Origin: Motilimonas eburnea
GTDB taxonomy: Bacteria > Pseudomonadota > Gammaproteobacteria > Enterobacterales > CBDFNC01
Assembly: GCF_021295345.1 (NCBI RefSeq)
Contig: NZ_JAIMJB010000007.1
Location: 124,001 to 188,000 of the forward strand
DNA: 64,000 bases
Direction of reading: 5' to 3'
In this document: one piece after another, positions 9,055 to 20,235 of the stretch
Numbering within the stretch: the stretch's first letter is position 1
Layout: every line of letters begins with the position of its first letter
Program-made: the position numbers and the translations under genes
Notes under the pieces: generated by a model
What the model was told of the DNA's origin: nothing
Database searches by the model: none
Seen by the model: the letters and a program-made list of their open reading frames with translations, nothing else

Positions 9055-9341
9055 GTAAAAACCCCTGTTCCTGTTGCAAAAATTGCAAAAACGAAGCCAT
9101 CAAAACGGAAAATATAGATGCTCAACCACGTTGACGTTAGGATAATGCAAGTCACCCTGACACCACCCACTATTATTTTATCTATTAGTAGCTGATACTA
9201 TTTACAACACAAATACAGCCTTGAAACTGTAGGTATATAGCCAATAGATTATGAAAGATAAGGCAGACTATCGGTCTCAAATAAACATCTAGTTTAAAAA
9301 AAATGAGACCAAGTTCAACTTATGACCTATCCATCGCAGCT
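9055..9341. other. Intergenic region with a short inverted repeat
   Basis: No gene is visible between the EAL-protein start and the purL terminator. It should contain the leftward promoter of the EAL gene. A 7-bp inverted repeat, GGTCTCA (9273-9279) and TGAGACC (9304-9310), could be an operator or incidental. Nothing else is supported. Confidence 0.4.
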
Positions 9342-9376
9342 AAAAAAAAAGCCGAAGTTCATGACTTCGGCTTTTT
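9342..9376 (-). terminator. Rho-independent terminator of purL
   Basis: The stem GCCGAAGT (9351-9358) pairs with ACTTCGGC (9364-9371) around a 5-base loop. On the minus strand it is followed by a run of T residues (the A run at 9342-9350). It lies 20 bases beyond the purL stop. The T5 on the plus strand would make it weakly bidirectional. Confidence 0.9.
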
Positions 9377-9395
9377 GAGTGTGTGCGCTAGGCGA

Positions 9396-12300
9396 TTAAC
9401 CTAAATTGGCACGCGCGTTTCTAAACATGCGCATCCAAGGGCTATCTTCGCTCCAGTCATCTGGATGCCAAGAGTTCGCCACCGCTCTAAACACACGCTC
9501 TGGATGTGGCATCATGATAGTCACACGACCATCTTGCGTGGTTAAACCGGTGATCCCGTTTGGCGAGCCATTCGGGTTAGCTGGGTATTGCTGCGTTGCT
9601 TGACCGTAGTTGTCAACAAAACGCAGTGCTACCGTACCTGATTGCTCAATGGCGGTTAACGCATCGGCGCTAGCCACTTCAACGCGACCTTCACCGTGAG
9701 AAACGGCGATAGGCATACGTGAGCCAGCCATGCCTTGCATAAAGATAGAAGCAGATTCTTGTACTTCCACTAAGCTAAAGCGCGCTTCAAAACGCTCTGA
9801 ATTGTTGCGTACAAAACGTGGCCATAGCTCTGAGCCTGGGATCAGCTCTTTTAGGTTTGACAGCATTTGACAACCGTTACACACACCTAGGGCAAAGCTA
9901 TCATTACGGTTAAAGAAGGTTTGGAATTGCTCACGAGCACGCTCGTTAAACAGGATAGACTTAGCCCAGCCCTCACCCGCACCTAATACGTCACCGTATG
10001 AGAAACCGCCACACGCCACTAAACCTGCAAACTTATCTAGGCTCACATCACCCGATAAAATGTCGCTCATGTGTACGTCAATCGCCGAGAAGCCAGCGCG
10101 ATCAAATGCCGCGGCCATTTCAAGGTGAGAGTTAACGCCCTGCTCACGCAAAATGGCCATTTTCGGCGCTGCGCCTTTCGCAATGTAAGGTGCGGCAATA
10201 TCTTCATTAATATCAAAGCTTAGGTTGGCAGATAAACCGGGATCCGCTACATCGACTTTGGCGTCAAATTCTTGTTTAGCACACTCAGGGTTATCGCGCA
10301 TCGCTTGCATTTGATACGTTGTTTCAGCCCAAATAGCACGCAGCTCGTTACGAGATTCAGCTAATACCGCTTCACCGTTACGCGTAAAGCGCACCACATC
10401 GTCGCTGTTTAGGGTACCAATCACATGGCTGTTCGCCGCTAGGCCGTGGCCCGCTAACGTGTTCAGCACGGCTTCTTTATCCGCACTACGCACTTGTATC
10501 ACTGCGCCTAGCTCTTCACTGTAAAGTACGGCTAAGTCGTCATTGCCTAGAGCATCGATAGCAACATCCACACCGACATGACCGGCAAATGCCATTTCCG
10601 CAACCGTGGTGAATAGACCACCGTCACTGCGATCATGATAAGCCAATAGTTTCTTATCAACCACGAGGGCTTGAATGGCATCAAAGAAGCCTTTTAGTAG
10701 CGCTGGGCTATCAACGTCAGGTACGTCTTCACCTAGCTGCTTATAAACTTGCGCCAGAGATGAAGCGCCCAGACGGTTTTTACCCGCACCTAGGTCGATT
10801 AAAATCAGTTCGCTATCACCTAGATCGGTGCGCAGCTGTGGCGTCACTGTATCGCGAATATCTTCAACGCGAGCAAAGGCAGTGATAACCAAGGACAATG
10901 GCGAAGTGACTTCTTTGGCTTCACCGTCTTGTTGCCATTTGGTCTTCATCGACATCGAGTCTTTACCCACAGGGATAGTAATATCCAGCTCTGGACACAG
11001 CTCTTCACCTACCGCTTTCACCGCTTCGTAAAGACCGGCATCTTCACCAGGGTGACCGGCTGCAGCCATCCAGTTAGCAGATAATTTCAAACGGTTCAGT
11101 TCACCGATATTCGTTGCCGCGATGTTGGTAATAGATTCAGCCACTGCTAAACGGGCAGATGCACCAAAGTTAAGCAGTGCGACTGGGGTGCGCTCACCAA
11201 TTGACATGGCTTCACCTGCGTAGGTGTCAAAACTACTTGCCGTTACCGCACAGTTAGCCACCGGAATTTGCCATGGCCCCACCATTTGGTCGCGCGCCAC
11301 TAAACCGGTTACGGTGCGGTCGCCAATGGTAATCAGGAAGGTTTTTTCAGCAATGGCAGGTAAACGGAGTAAACGATGCGCCGCATCTTTTAGAGTGATA
11401 CCTGAAACATCAATGGCTTCGCCTTGGGCTTTTAACGAGCTGACATCACGGTGCATTTTGGGTGGCTTACCCAGTAACACATCCATCGGCAAATCGATGG
11501 GCTTGTTGTCAAAGTGTGAGTCAGTTAGGTTTAAGTGACGCGCTTCGGTCGCTTCACCTAATACAGCAAACGGAGCGCGCTCACGTTTACAAATGGCTTC
11601 AAATACCGCCATGTTTTCTGGTTTGATCGCTAACACGTAACGCTCTTGCGACTCGTTACACCAAATAGCGTGAGGCGCCATGCCCGGCTCATCGTTTGGA
11701 ATAGCGCGCAGCTCAAAGTTACCACCGCGGCCGCCGTCATTCACTAGCTCTGGCATCGCGTTTGATAGACCGCCCGCGCCCACATCGTGAATAAACTGAA
11801 TTGGGTTGTTGTCACCCATTTGCCAACAGCGGTCGATCACTTCCTGACAACGACGCTCCATTTCTGGGTTTTCACGTTGTACCGAAGCAAAATCCAAGTC
11901 TTCAGCTGATTGGCCAGAGTCCATGGAAGATGCTGCGCCGCCGCCGAGACCGATATTCATCGCAGGGCCACCCAATACCACTAGCTTAGCGCCAACCGGG
12001 ATGTCTTTTTTCTCAACGTGCTCTTCACGAATGTTACCTAAACCACCTGCTAGCATGATTGGCTTGTGGTAACCGCGAATTTCAAGGCCGTTGTGGCTGT
12101 TTACTTGCTCTTCATAGGTACGGAAGTAACCTAGGATATTTGGACGACCAAATTCGTTGTTAAACGCCGCGCCGCCCAATGGGCCTTCAAGCATGATGTC
12201 TAAGGCAGACACAATGCGACCCGGCTTACCAAAGTCGGTTTCCCAAGGCTGTTCAAAGCCAGGAATTCTTAGGTTAGAAACACTAAAACCAACCAAACCT

Positions 12301-13286
12301 GCTTTTGGCTTAGAGCCAATACCGGTTGCGCCCTCATCACGAATTTCGCCGCCGCTACCGGTTGCTGCGCCCGGCCAAGGTGAAATCGCGGTTGGGTGGT
12401 TGTGGGTTTCAACCTTCATTAAAATGTGAATATTTTCTTGATGGTAGTTGTATTCACGGTTGTCGATATCTGGGAAGAAACGACCCGCTTTTGAACCCAC
12501 CATCACCGCAGCGTTGTCTTTATAGGCTGACAGCACGTTATCGCTGTGATTTTCAAAAGTGTTTTTGATCATCTTGAACAAAGATTTTGGCTGTTCAATG
12601 CCATCGATTGTCCAATCTGCGTTAAAGATTTTATGACGACAGTGCTCTGAGTTCGCTTGAGCAAACATCATCAGCTCGATGTCGTTAGGATTACGTTGTA
12701 ACTTAGTGAAGTTGTCCACTAAGTAATCAATTTCGTCTTCTGCTAAAGCCAAGCCTAACTCAACGTTGGCTTTTTCTAGCGCTTGGTGACCACCCGCTAA
12801 AATGTCAACGCTGGACATTTTACCTGGCTCAGCATGCGCAAATAGTTTGTCCGCTTGAGCCAGCTCGGAAAACACCGTTTCCATCATACGGTCATGCAGT
12901 AAGTCAGCGACTTGCTTAAGCTGCTGCGCCGACAAATCACCTTCAACATAGTAAGCCACACCACGCTCTAAACGCTTAACTTTGGCTAAGCCACAGTTAT
13001 TTGCGATGTCCGTTGCTTTTGACGACCAAGGAGAAATCGTTCCCGGGCGCGGGGTGATCAAAATCAATTGCCCCTTTGGCTCGTGCTCAGGAATACTCGG
13101 TCCATAAGTTAATAATTTTGCTAAAACCGACAACTCAGCTTCAGTTAATGATGCCGACACATCGGCAAAGTGCATGAATTCAGCGTAAATATCGGTCACA
13201 GGCAGTTGTGAATCACGGCAGTTTTTCAACAACTGGTTCACTCTGAAATCAGACAGTGCGGGGGCACCTCGCAAAATTTCCATCAA
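9396..13286 (-). CDS. purL: Phosphoribosylformylglycinamidine synthase
   Basis: PurL (1296 residues, the normal size of the large proteobacterial enzyme) converts FGAR, glutamine and ATP to FGAM in de novo purine synthesis. The start [15 protein letters not shown] aligns with E. coli PurL. The order is an N-terminal PurS-like domain, two AIRS-type synthase halves (the first with the [10 protein letters not shown] segment near 293), and a C-terminal glutamine amidotransferase. The latter has nucleophile Cys1136 in [10 protein letters not shown] and His/Glu in MMPHPERVF near 1260. A TATAAT -10 lies at 13330-13335 (minus strand) with only a weak -35; I found no clear PurR box. It diverges from mltF, the same arrangement as in E. 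coli relatives. Confidence 0.98.
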   Translation of the reverse strand: MMEILRGAPALSDFRVNQLLKNCRDSQLPVTDIYAEFMHFADVSASLTEAELSVLAKLLTYGPSIPEHEPKGQLILITPRPGTISPWSSKATDIANNCGLAKVKRLERGVAYYVEGDLSAQQLKQVADLLHDRMMETVFSELAQADKLFAHAEPGKMSSVDILAGGHQALEKANVELGLALAEDEIDYLVDNFTKLQRNPNDIELMMFAQANSEHCRHKIFNADWTIDGIEQPKSLFKMIKNTFENHSDNVLSAYKDNAAVMVGSKAGRFFPDIDNREYNYHQENIHILMKVETHNHPTAISPWPGAATGSGGEIRDEGATGIGSKPKAGLVGFSVSNLRIPGFEQPWETDFGKPGRIVSALDIMLEGPLGGAAFNNEFGRPNILGYFRTYEEQVNSHNGLEIRGYHKPIMLAGGLGNIREEHVEKKDIPVGAKLVVLGGPAMNIGLGGGAASSMDSGQSAEDLDFASVQRENPEMERRCQEVIDRCWQMGDNNPIQFIHDVGAGGLSNAMPELVNDGGRGGNFELRAIPNDEPGMAPHAIWCNESQERYVLAIKPENMAVFEAICKRERAPFAVLGEATEARHLNLTDSHFDNKPIDLPMDVLLGKPPKMHRDVSSLKAQGEAIDVSGITLKDAAHRLLRLPAIAEKTFLITIGDRTVTGLVARDQMVGPWQIPVANCAVTASSFDTYAGEAMSIGERTPVALLNFGASARLAVAESITNIAATNIGELNRLKLSANWMAAAGHPGEDAGLYEAVKAVGEELCPELDITIPVGKDSMSMKTKWQQDGEAKEVTSPLSLVITAFARVEDIRDTVTPQLRTDLGDSELILIDLGAGKNRLGASSLAQVYKQLGEDVPDVDSPALLKGFFDAIQALVVDKKLLAYHDRSDGGLFTTVAEMAFAGHVGVDVAIDALGNDDLAVLYSEELGAVIQVRSADKEAVLNTLAGHGLAANSHVIGTLNSDDVVRFTRNGEAVLAESRNELRAIWAETTYQMQAMRDNPECAKQEFDAKVDVADPGLSANLSFDINEDIAAPYIAKGAAPKMAILREQGVNSHLEMAAAFDRAGFSAIDVHMSDILSGDVSLDKFAGLVACGGFSYGDVLGAGEGWAKSILFNERAREQFQTFFNRNDSFALGVCNGCQMLSNLKELIPGSELWPRFVRNNSERFEARFSLVEVQESASIFMQGMAGSRMPIAVSHGEGRVEVASADALTAIEQSGTVALRFVDNYGQATQQYPANPNGSPNGITGLTTQDGRVTIMMPHPERVFRAVANSWHPDDWSEDSPWMRMFRNARANLG

Positions 13287-13469
13287 CAGCTCTCACTCTT
13301 AATTTGTGGGTGGGGTTTGAATCGCGCGTATTATAGAGAAAAGGTGCCGCCAAGGCTATAAGGCAAATAAGATTAGGCTAGCTTCAAAGCTTTATTTTGA
13401 TTCTGATGACTCACCAAAGCAATGCTGGTATAAAGACAAAGATTTTTAAACCTAAGGCAGTATGTAAGT

Positions 13470-15020
13470 TTGAAGCATCCATTTATCTACCCCCTATTGA
13501 TCGTTGTATTTGGTTTAATGCTAAGTGCCTGTGAACCATTGCAAGACTTTAGTCAACTGCAACAAATTCAGCAGCGCGGCGTGCTCCGAGTGGGAACCTT
13601 AAACACCCCCGTTAGCTACGCCTATGACGGTGATACTCTTTCTGGAATGGATTATGAATTAGCCAGCGATCTTGCAACTTACTTAGGTGTGCGTTTAGAT
13701 ATGTCTCCGGCCTACTCATTAACAGAACTGTTTAAAGAACTGGATCAAGGCAATATCGACTTTATCGCAGCGGGTTTAACCTTAACCCCCGAGCGAGCAC
13801 AAAAATATCGCAGTGCCCCCCCTTTATATAATGTGGCTCGCACCTTGGTTTATCGTAAAGGTAATACCCAACCTAAGGATTTCTCCGAAATCAACGATCC
13901 AATTGTGGTGCTCAAGGATTCCGGTCCTGAAGAATTACTCAGACGTAAACAAATTCAATACCCCACCCTAGAATGGGTTGCCATTGATGATGAAGACCCT
14001 GTCGAAATCTTGCGTATGGTGGCAAACGAAGAGGCCATCTATGCCATGGTTGATGATAAAGTGCTGGCCAGAGCGCAGCGCTATTACCCCACATTAACCG
14101 AAGGCTTTACCCTAGAAAATGATCTTCCCGTGGCGTGGATGCTAAAAAAGAGCATTGATGACAGCCTTTATTCGGTATTGATTGAATTTATCGGCCAACA
14201 CCAACAAAGCGGCCACATTACTAAATTGGTTGAACGCTACTTCGGCCACATCGAAAAGTTCGACTTTGTCGACACTCGCAGTTTTTTAAAGCGTGCAGAA
14301 ACGACCTTGCCGCAATATCAGCCGCTCTTTGAAAAATACCAGACAGACCAATTTGATTGGGTGATGCTCGCTGCTATCAGCTACCAAGAAAGCCATTGGC
14401 AACCGGATGCCCGCAGCCCAACCGGCGTACGCGGCATGATGATGCTCACCAATGACACGGCTAAATTTATTGGCGTGGATAACCGACTCGACCCGGAGCA
14501 AAGTATTCGCGGCGGGGCACAGTATTTAACCTATCTATTAGGCTTAATTCCAGACAGTGTGCATCAGGACGAAAAAATATGGTTTGCGCTAGCCGCCTAT
14601 AACCTTGGTTTTGGCCATTTAATGGATGCCAGACGCTTGACTCGCTCTATAGGTAAAGATCAAGACAGCTGGAAAGATGTGAAAGATGTACTGCCGCTAC
14701 TCCAGCGTAAACAATGGCATCAACGTACACGTTACGGCTATGCTCGGGGCGGCGAAGCGCGTCATTACGTCCACAATATTCGCCAATATCAAGAAAGCCT
14801 TGCTTGGTTAGTTCGCGAGCAAGCTAAACAAGCACTCCTTGACATCGAAGCCCAAGCTAATGACGCCGTATCAGGCGCAATGGCAACCGAGAACAATGCA
14901 GATGAAATGCCTGCCTCAAGTGAGCCCATTGAGACCACTGACGAGACTGTTGAAGTCACCCCTGATGCGCCGCTTGAAAGCCCGCAAAATGCCGAGCTTG
15001 ATAAAGATGAAAATGAATAA
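13470..15020 (+). CDS. mltF: Membrane-bound lytic murein transglycosylase F
   Basis: MltF cleaves peptidoglycan glycan strands, leaving 1,6-anhydromuramic acid ends. The 516-residue product begins at a TTG codon, giving MKHPFIYPLL, followed by a lipoprotein signal with lipobox LSAC (lipidated Cys near residue 21). Residues about 35-270 form a periplasmic amino-acid-binding-like (SBP_bac_3) regulatory domain. Residues about 290-450 are the SLT domain, with catalytic Glu in SYQESHW near 311 and the AAYNLGFGH motif near 374. The last 60 residues are unusually acidic and low in complexity. Neighbours purL and tadA match the gene order of relatives. The start codon is less certain than the family, because the upstream AAGG is rather far away. 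Confidence 0.93.
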   Translation: MKHPFIYPLLIVVFGLMLSACEPLQDFSQLQQIQQRGVLRVGTLNTPVSYAYDGDTLSGMDYELASDLATYLGVRLDMSPAYSLTELFKELDQGNIDFIAAGLTLTPERAQKYRSAPPLYNVARTLVYRKGNTQPKDFSEINDPIVVLKDSGPEELLRRKQIQYPTLEWVAIDDEDPVEILRMVANEEAIYAMVDDKVLARAQRYYPTLTEGFTLENDLPVAWMLKKSIDDSLYSVLIEFIGQHQQSGHITKLVERYFGHIEKFDFVDTRSFLKRAETTLPQYQPLFEKYQTDQFDWVMLAAISYQESHWQPDARSPTGVRGMMMLTNDTAKFIGVDNRLDPEQSIRGGAQYLTYLLGLIPDSVHQDEKIWFALAAYNLGFGHLMDARRLTRSIGKDQDSWKDVKDVLPLLQRKQWHQRTRYGYARGGEARHYVHNIRQYQESLAWLVREQAKQALLDIEAQANDAVSGAMATENNADEMPASSEPIETTDETVEVTPDAPLESPQNAELDKDENE

Positions 15021-15046
15021 CCAACGCGCTTAGAACTCAATTTAGT

Positions 15047-15559
15047 TTATTGCTTTTGCTCTGTTATAGCCGCTTGTTTTAAAGCCTGTTTCAAGGCTTT
15101 TTTCTCGGCTCTACGGTGGCGAAAAAATGCACTGATTTTTTCGCTGCACTCATCAGCCAAGACATCGCTGGTGACAATTAAACTGTGGTTCAATTGTGGA
15201 TTTGCCACCAAGTTAAATACACTACAGGCGGCCCCCGTTTTGGCATCAGACGCACCATAAACCAAACGTCCAACGCGGGCATGGACCATGGCACCCGCAC
15301 ACATGGGGCATGGCTCTAAAGTTACATATAAAGTGGTGTCCAATAAACGATAGTTGGTTAACTTTTTACCCGCTTCGCGCAGCGCAATAATTTCAGCGTG
15401 GCCGCATGGATCATGTTCACTGATTGACTGATTCCAACCTTCTCCAAGAATTTCATCACCTTGCACTAGCACGGCGCCAACGGGCACCTCGCCGATGGCT
15501 TGCGCTTTATCTGCTAATGCCAACGCATACCGCATCCATTTTTCATCATTCTCAATCAT
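15047..15559 (-). CDS. tadA: tRNA-adenosine(34) deaminase
   Basis: TadA deaminates A34 to inosine in tRNA-Arg(ACG), enabling decoding of CGU/CGC/CGA. The 170-residue protein carries the zinc-binding signature HAE near residue 57 ([12 protein letters not shown]), with Glu as proton shuttle, and PCPMCAGAM near 87 for the two zinc cysteines. Length and start ([16 protein letters not shown]) agree with E. coli TadA. It converges on mltF with a gap of only 26 bases and diverges from the chemoreceptor gene. No distinct terminator is visible between mltF and tadA. Confidence 0.95.
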   Translation of the reverse strand: MIENDEKWMRYALALADKAQAIGEVPVGAVLVQGDEILGEGWNQSISEHDPCGHAEIIALREAGKKLTNYRLLDTTLYVTLEPCPMCAGAMVHARVGRLVYGASDAKTGAACSVFNLVANPQLNHSLIVTSDVLADECSEKISAFFRHRRAEKKALKQALKQAAITEQKQ

Positions 15560-15731
15560 ACACTCTCCTCTGGGGGCAGATTATGGCGCAAGCCTTGAGG
15601 CCATACAAGCACGGCACCGCCCCACTCAGGCCATCTATAAAGGCATTAAAGCAAGGTACACAAGCGAAAATAACATAGAGTTGATAACGACTGGGCTGGA
15701 ATTGCTAAACTCGAATAAGGGCGGCTTAAAA

Positions 15732-17672
15732 ATGGGATGGGCTATGTTTGTAAAAATCCAACAATCTTTATTACTGCAAGTCATGCTTGCGGTGTTACTC
15801 GTTGTCGCGCTACAAACCTTAATCACGGTCAATGCGACCAAAGGCAGCATTCATAACCTCGTCGAAAACCTCAACCTTGAATTTACCAAAGGCGATTCAG
15901 CCACCAAAGACACCTTGGCCAAAGCGCAACAACTGATCGCCAATGCCATGGCACAAAGCACACAGGTAAGCCAACAAACCGTGACAAAAAGCCTCGCCCA
16001 TGGTTTTGACCAAGCCCAACAAGAAACCGAACAACGCATTGCCGCCAATGAAATTCAAAGCGCTAAAGCCCAAGCGCAACTGTTAGTCGCCTTTGCGCCG
16101 CCATTAATATGGGACAAAGACGTTCCCCGCCTCACCGAGCTTATCATTGCCGCCCACCAAAACCCGAAAGTGTTATTTGCCGTGTTTTATGGTGCCGATG
16201 GCAAATACCTTACAAGGCATATCGATCGCAGCTCCACCAAGGTAAAAAGCTTAATTGCTCAGGGCAAGGGTAAGCGAAAAATGGACAAGCTGATCAATGC
16301 CGCCACACAAGATAAACAAATACATATCGTTACCATGGATATCAACCCTAAAGGCTCAGTGATAGGTAAACTGGTGATGGGGGTTGACACCTCTGAACTG
16401 TCAAATTTAAAGCAAACACTCACCAACCAATTTGACCAGCTCACCCAAGTAAGCAGTCAGAAAGTGAGTCAAGCCATCGATAACCAAGCCGCACAAAGTA
16501 AGCAAGCGCTAGCCCAATCGTTAGACTTAATCGCCCAAGGCAATAAAACAACGGCAAACAATATCCAGCAAGCCGTGTTTGCCAACAGCCAAGGTTTGGT
16601 GAGTGATTTATGGCTAATTCTGCTGATATCTTCTTTGGTATTACTGATTGCACTAGGCTTGATCCTTGGCAATCGAATACTCAAGAAAATCAACCTACTC
16701 ACCCAATCCTTAGTTCATCTAGCCAGCGCGGGCGGCGATCTAACCCAAAGCATTCCGGTGCAATCACAAGATGAAATTGGCAAAATGGCCGACAGCATCA
16801 ATGCGTTTTTAAATAAAACACGCAATTTAATAAAAGAAGCAAACCGCGCCGCCGACCAAACGTCCGCCCAAAGCCAAGCCATGGAGGCCAAGTCTGAGCA
16901 AGCCCTTAACGCTCTCACTCACCAGCGCCAAGAGGTCGATAACGTAACCCATGCCATGACCCAAGTGGTTGACACCATAGCGCAAGAAAATAGCCAAGTA
17001 GAAGCGGTGATGCAAAGCATCGACCAAGTTAAAATGGACAGTGAACAAAACAGTGCCACCGCGCAGCAAGTGAAAGCGTTAATTGAACAACTGGTCGAGC
17101 GCGTCAACGCGTCGAATCAAAATGTTGGCCAATTTGAACAGCTAAGTAACCAGATAGGGAATGTGATCGATGTCATTCAAGGCATCGCCGAACAAACCAA
17201 TTTATTGGCACTGAACGCCGCCATTGAAGCGGCTAGAGCCGGTGAGAGTGGCCGAGGATTTGCGGTGGTCGCCGACGAAGTACGCACCCTTGCCAGTCGC
17301 ACCCAAAGCTCAACCCTTGAAATACAGCAAAATATCGATTCGCTACAACAGCAAGTGCGTAGCTTAGTAGATGAAATGCAATCGACTACCCAGTGCGCCC
17401 ACGAAGGCATAACCAAACTGAATAAAGCCGATGAACTCCAAGCCGGCATATTTACCTCAATTGCCAGCTTATATGCGATGATCGAGCATATCGTGACACT
17501 GTCACAACAACAAACTCGCGTTACTCAAGACGTACAACAAAGTACCCAGCGCATGCAAACCGCCTGCGTAGACTCGGTCGATACGGTAAGCCAGGCACAG
17601 CAAATGAGCGTGCAATTAGCCAGCCTATCCAGTGCGCTAAAACAAACCATGTCGCAGTTTAAGGTGGAGTAA
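15732..17672 (+). CDS. Methyl-accepting chemotaxis protein
   Basis: A transmembrane chemoreceptor of 646 residues from the ATG at 15732; a second ATG at 15744 is equally plausible, while any longer frame would overlap tadA. The order is: TM1 at about 12-34; a periplasmic sensor at about 35-290 that is Gln- and Ala-rich with coiled-coil character; TM2 at 293-314; HAMP at about 315-367; and a long cytoplasmic signalling helix bundle. The hairpin tip is intact ([20 protein letters not shown] near 484-504), so coupling to CheA/CheW is expected. No C-terminal CheR/CheB tether pentapeptide is seen. The ligand is unknown. AGGG at about 15718 could serve as ribosome site. Confidence 0.9.
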   Translation: MGWAMFVKIQQSLLLQVMLAVLLVVALQTLITVNATKGSIHNLVENLNLEFTKGDSATKDTLAKAQQLIANAMAQSTQVSQQTVTKSLAHGFDQAQQETEQRIAANEIQSAKAQAQLLVAFAPPLIWDKDVPRLTELIIAAHQNPKVLFAVFYGADGKYLTRHIDRSSTKVKSLIAQGKGKRKMDKLINAATQDKQIHIVTMDINPKGSVIGKLVMGVDTSELSNLKQTLTNQFDQLTQVSSQKVSQAIDNQAAQSKQALAQSLDLIAQGNKTTANNIQQAVFANSQGLVSDLWLILLISSLVLLIALGLILGNRILKKINLLTQSLVHLASAGGDLTQSIPVQSQDEIGKMADSINAFLNKTRNLIKEANRAADQTSAQSQAMEAKSEQALNALTHQRQEVDNVTHAMTQVVDTIAQENSQVEAVMQSIDQVKMDSEQNSATAQQVKALIEQLVERVNASNQNVGQFEQLSNQIGNVIDVIQGIAEQTNLLALNAAIEAARAGESGRGFAVVADEVRTLASRTQSSTLEIQQNIDSLQQQVRSLVDEMQSTTQCAHEGITKLNKADELQAGIFTSIASLYAMIEHIVTLSQQQTRVTQDVQQSTQRMQTACVDSVDTVSQAQQMSVQLASLSSALKQTMSQFKVE

Positions 17673-17841
17673 TACTATATCGGATTAGAAGGCGCAGAGT
17701 CATGGTGCGATTGAGGTGTAATGAACTTAACGGATAAACCCGTTTATTAGACTTGTTCAATTTGTAAAGCTGTTCATTAACTTTGAACAACAAAAATAAT
17801 TGAACAACCCAGTTGGAGCTGATTTTAATCTGTGAATAAAT

Positions 17842-17886
17842 GCGCTTTCAGCGCGCGGCTTCTCGCAAGAATTGCGCTCCTACGCC
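17842..17886. repeat. REP-like paired stem-loops
   Basis: Two short palindromes lie side by side: GCGC-TTTCA-GCGC (17842-17854) and CGCAA-GAA-TTGCG (17864-17876), followed by CTCCTACG. The wording resembles REP/BIME-type extragenic elements common in gammaproteobacteria. It sits just outside the left end of the genomic island. Only one copy was noticed in the window. Confidence 0.45.
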
Positions 17887-17914
17887 AAGGCTTAGCACAC
17901 CATAAACATTTAGC

Positions 17915-18160
17915 TCAGATAAAAAAGTCCGCGGTTACGCACTCATACTCAAACTGTTCGTATTCTACTTCGCTTAACCACGTTTGCAGCTGGCGGTTTT
18001 GCACGTTTTCTCTACGCTTGAGTTTGTCGGCTATACCTTCTAACTTTTTAAGACGCTTGCTTTCATCAGCAGTAAGCTCGCGACTCGGATTGGCATTTTG
18101 AATTCGCTCCTGCAGCAACTTACGAAAGTTGCTGCTTTGTTTCTTTGATTGACTAGCCAC
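17915..18160 (-). CDS. Small charged hypothetical protein of the island
   Basis: An 81-codon frame begins with GTG directly after the TGA of the aminopeptidase-like gene (TGAGTG). The product is highly charged and mostly helical (residues about 10-60 rich in Lys/Arg/Glu), with no signal peptide or membrane segment. I do not recognise the family. Its last codons run through the left attachment repeat, so the C-terminus (about ten residues ending TADFFI) was probably created by insertion into the chromosome. An alternative ATG two bases upstream in another frame gives an unlikely product. It is probably co-transcribed with the three genes upstream. Confidence 0.5.
   Translation of the reverse strand: MASQSKKQSSNFRKLLQERIQNANPSRELTADESKRLKKLEGIADKLKRRENVQNRQLQTWLSEVEYEQFEYECVTADFFI
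17921..17940 (+). repeat. Left attachment-site repeat of the island
   Basis: AAAAAAGTCCGCGGTTACGC differs at one base from 22524-22543 inside the guaA terminator, in the same orientation. Here only the first arm of the terminator hairpin is present; the second arm (GCGGACTT) is absent. This is what insertion into the hairpin loop region would leave. The probability of such a match by chance in this window is very small. Confidence 0.7.
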
Positions 18161-19441
18161 TCACTCATTTTCTTGGAGTAGTTTGTGCTCAACAAGCTTA
18201 TCAACTATCTCGTAAAGCTCCCAAATGGGAGTGCTCAAAGTTTCTGCTATTTGCAAAAGAGTGTTTTCTCCATCACATAGACTTATGACATCCATCATCA
18301 ATCTAACTTGCTCGCCAGATTTTTTCGTTGATAGCGTTGGATAAAGTCCACGCTTACCCATTTGAGGCTCACCAAGTACCGTAACGCGGTATTGTTTATT
18401 TCTTTCAATAGCCTCAATAGCTTTACGAATTGACCAATAACCACCATCTAAGCCATTAGGTGTAACTACGTTATCTAAGTCATCAAGTGATGTATGGTAT
18501 TCGGGATATTGCCCATACTTTGTACGCATGATCGATGCTATAGGAAGATCGATTCCAGGTGCACAATACTGGCGTTCATCACTGCCTCTATCTAGCCAGG
18601 TATATGATTTAAAGCCTGGATCAATATGTTTTAGAACGTGTTTAGCAACATCATCACTTAATGTATTCCCATCACGCGATGGAAGATATGAGTATGCTCT
18701 ATCATCTCCGACACAGGATACATTAAAGCCAGATATTACCTTCTGCTTCATTTCATTATGATTTAAGCTAAGGTAGGTTATGGATCCTATAGTTTCAGGA
18801 ATGAAAACAATTCTATATGTGTAATTGCGCTCATTAAGATCAGACAGCCACTTCGCTAAGAATGTCACGACTGTTGGGCCAGAAAGTTCGTTATTCGCCA
18901 TTGAAGGATGACAAATATAAGTGCTAATGAATACTTCCTCTTGACTTTTACCAGGTATAATCAACTCACCATAGTTAAGTACGCCATCAAAGTGTTTAGC
19001 TTCTATTTTGACGTAATAGTCACCACCTTCTAACTGATCAAATTGATCTTGAGAAAGGCAGAAGCCCCAGCGTTCTTTGTAGTAACTTGTAATGTATGGG
19101 ATAGCGTCTGGCTGTTCGGGTAAGGTATATAAATGGTCCTTTAAATCTTCTAATTTAATGTTACCATCGAAGGAAGTGCTATAACCCAGTAAATGAAGAT
19201 TGTTAACTTTAAAGTCACATATTTTATCACCATTAGGGGTTATAATATAAGCTTCTGTAGGGTGCCATTCTTTCGGCACAACCCAATCAAATACTTCTGT
19301 TCCAGAAGGCACGGACTTGATTTTTAAGTCTGGTAAATGCTGCTTTACTTGATTAAGTGTAGCTCTTACACCCTCACCAGTAATGCTTCTATTTATCGGC
19401 CATAATTGTTTAGCAAAATCATGTATGCTCTTACCGATCAT
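18161..19441 (-). CDS. DUF4910/M28-like aminopeptidase-family protein with winged helix
   Basis: A 426-residue protein of the aminopeptidase-like family (DUF4910 with an inserted DUF2172-type domain). The zinc-peptidase-like core shows YICHPSMANNELSGP near residues 175-190, DERQYCAPG near 288, and a C-terminal PEYHTSLDDLD near 318. These segments match metal-ligand blocks of the M28 fold. The last 70 residues look like a winged helix (LLQIAETLSTPIWELYEIVD). Relatives are common in surface-polysaccharide and nonulosonate gene clusters, where their substrate is unknown. Here the gene overlaps the AAC(3)-like gene by 4 bases (ATGA), so the pair is translationally coupled. The family is fairly sure; the activity is not established. 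Confidence 0.8.
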   Translation of the reverse strand: MIGKSIHDFAKQLWPINRSITGEGVRATLNQVKQHLPDLKIKSVPSGTEVFDWVVPKEWHPTEAYIITPNGDKICDFKVNNLHLLGYSTSFDGNIKLEDLKDHLYTLPEQPDAIPYITSYYKERWGFCLSQDQFDQLEGGDYYVKIEAKHFDGVLNYGELIIPGKSQEEVFISTYICHPSMANNELSGPTVVTFLAKWLSDLNERNYTYRIVFIPETIGSITYLSLNHNEMKQKVISGFNVSCVGDDRAYSYLPSRDGNTLSDDVAKHVLKHIDPGFKSYTWLDRGSDERQYCAPGIDLPIASIMRTKYGQYPEYHTSLDDLDNVVTPNGLDGGYWSIRKAIEAIERNKQYRVTVLGEPQMGKRGLYPTLSTKKSGEQVRLMMDVISLCDGENTLLQIAETLSTPIWELYEIVDKLVEHKLLQENE

Positions 19442-20235
19442 TCATCTTCTCCATAAATAAAGAGATTACCTTCTGCTCTGCCTTCTTTGATAAGGTTAGC
19501 TACAAATCCAAACATGCTCGATGCTTCAATAGTCCTTAGACCTGAACTTTCTTTTGGCCGATCACCGCGATACAGACCAGCCCTCCATAACATTTCACCA
19601 GCTGGGTTAACATGAGTGCGTACGTTTCTTTCGATATCTCTTACGAATAACTTAAATTCTCGTTCTGATTCATATCCATGTGAATCAACGTATGCGCCAG
19701 AAAACGTCTTAAAATAACGATAATCAACCAACATTGACTCTTCAACATAATGATAAAACGTCATACTATTTTGATCTTCAAGATCAAGTGAAGCAATTTT
19801 ACCATCAAGCTTATGCAGTAAGCCAAATGGGCTATTGTCACCATATCCACTTTCGTTAACTAATCCGTCAAACTTATCTTTTTCTTTCCCTATAACCGCA
19901 AAAGAGTAAATAGGATGACCAGTTCGAACAGCGTCAGATCGTTTTCTTGCAACTTCCGTAAGAGCACCCATTTGCGAAGGTGTATTTCGAACATCAAAGT
20001 GCTTTGTAGTTGGGAAATCAAAGTTGAAGAGTGGAAGTATTAATGTGCCTGAGCTACCCAAACAATCGAGAAAACTGTTAAGAATATCATCTGGTGTTAA
20101 TTGAATACCTTTACGCCTAGCATTTACTAATGTCCTTTTTATGTTGCTGTGAACAAGCAAAGTATCGCCACTATTAACTCCACATTTAGCCCAGCTTTCA
20201 GAAAGATGCTTGGTGTAGTCAGCATTCTTAACCAT
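19438..20235 (-). CDS. AAC(3)-fold N-acetyltransferase, non-resistance type
   Basis: A 265-residue acetyl-CoA-dependent acetyltransferase of the aminoglycoside 3-N-acetyltransferase superfamily. Family blocks seen are LLVHSNIK near residue 27, GTLILPLFNF near 73, the QMGALTEVARKR / RTGHPIYSFAVIG block near 92-113, and the Tyr/Asp-rich FYHYVEESMLVDYRY segment near 165. True resistance enzymes carry an HHAEYLA-like segment there instead. The different segment, together with the aminopeptidase-like partner, points to modification of a sugar or peptide amine rather than drug resistance. It overlaps both neighbours (8 bases with the H-NS-like gene, 4 with the peptidase-like gene). Resistance should not be assumed from the family name. 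Confidence 0.82.
   Translation of the reverse strand: MVKNADYTKHLSESWAKCGVNSGDTLLVHSNIKRTLVNARRKGIQLTPDDILNSFLDCLGSSGTLILPLFNFDFPTTKHFDVRNTPSQMGALTEVARKRSDAVRTGHPIYSFAVIGKEKDKFDGLVNESGYGDNSPFGLLHKLDGKIASLDLEDQNSMTFYHYVEESMLVDYRYFKTFSGAYVDSHGYESEREFKLFVRDIERNVRTHVNPAGEMLWRAGLYRGDRPKESSGLRTIEASSMFGFVANLIKEGRAEGNLFIYGEDE

Noticed and set aside
13287-13469. PurR operator upstream of purL
   Set aside because: No sequence close to ACGCAAACGTTTGCGT was found; only a -10-like TATAAT is clear.
17832-18101. An 89-codon plus-strand frame at the left end of the island
   Set aside because: It starts inside the REP-like stem-loops and runs antisense to the small island ORF; its Ser/Leu/Arg-rich product is typical of a shadow frame.
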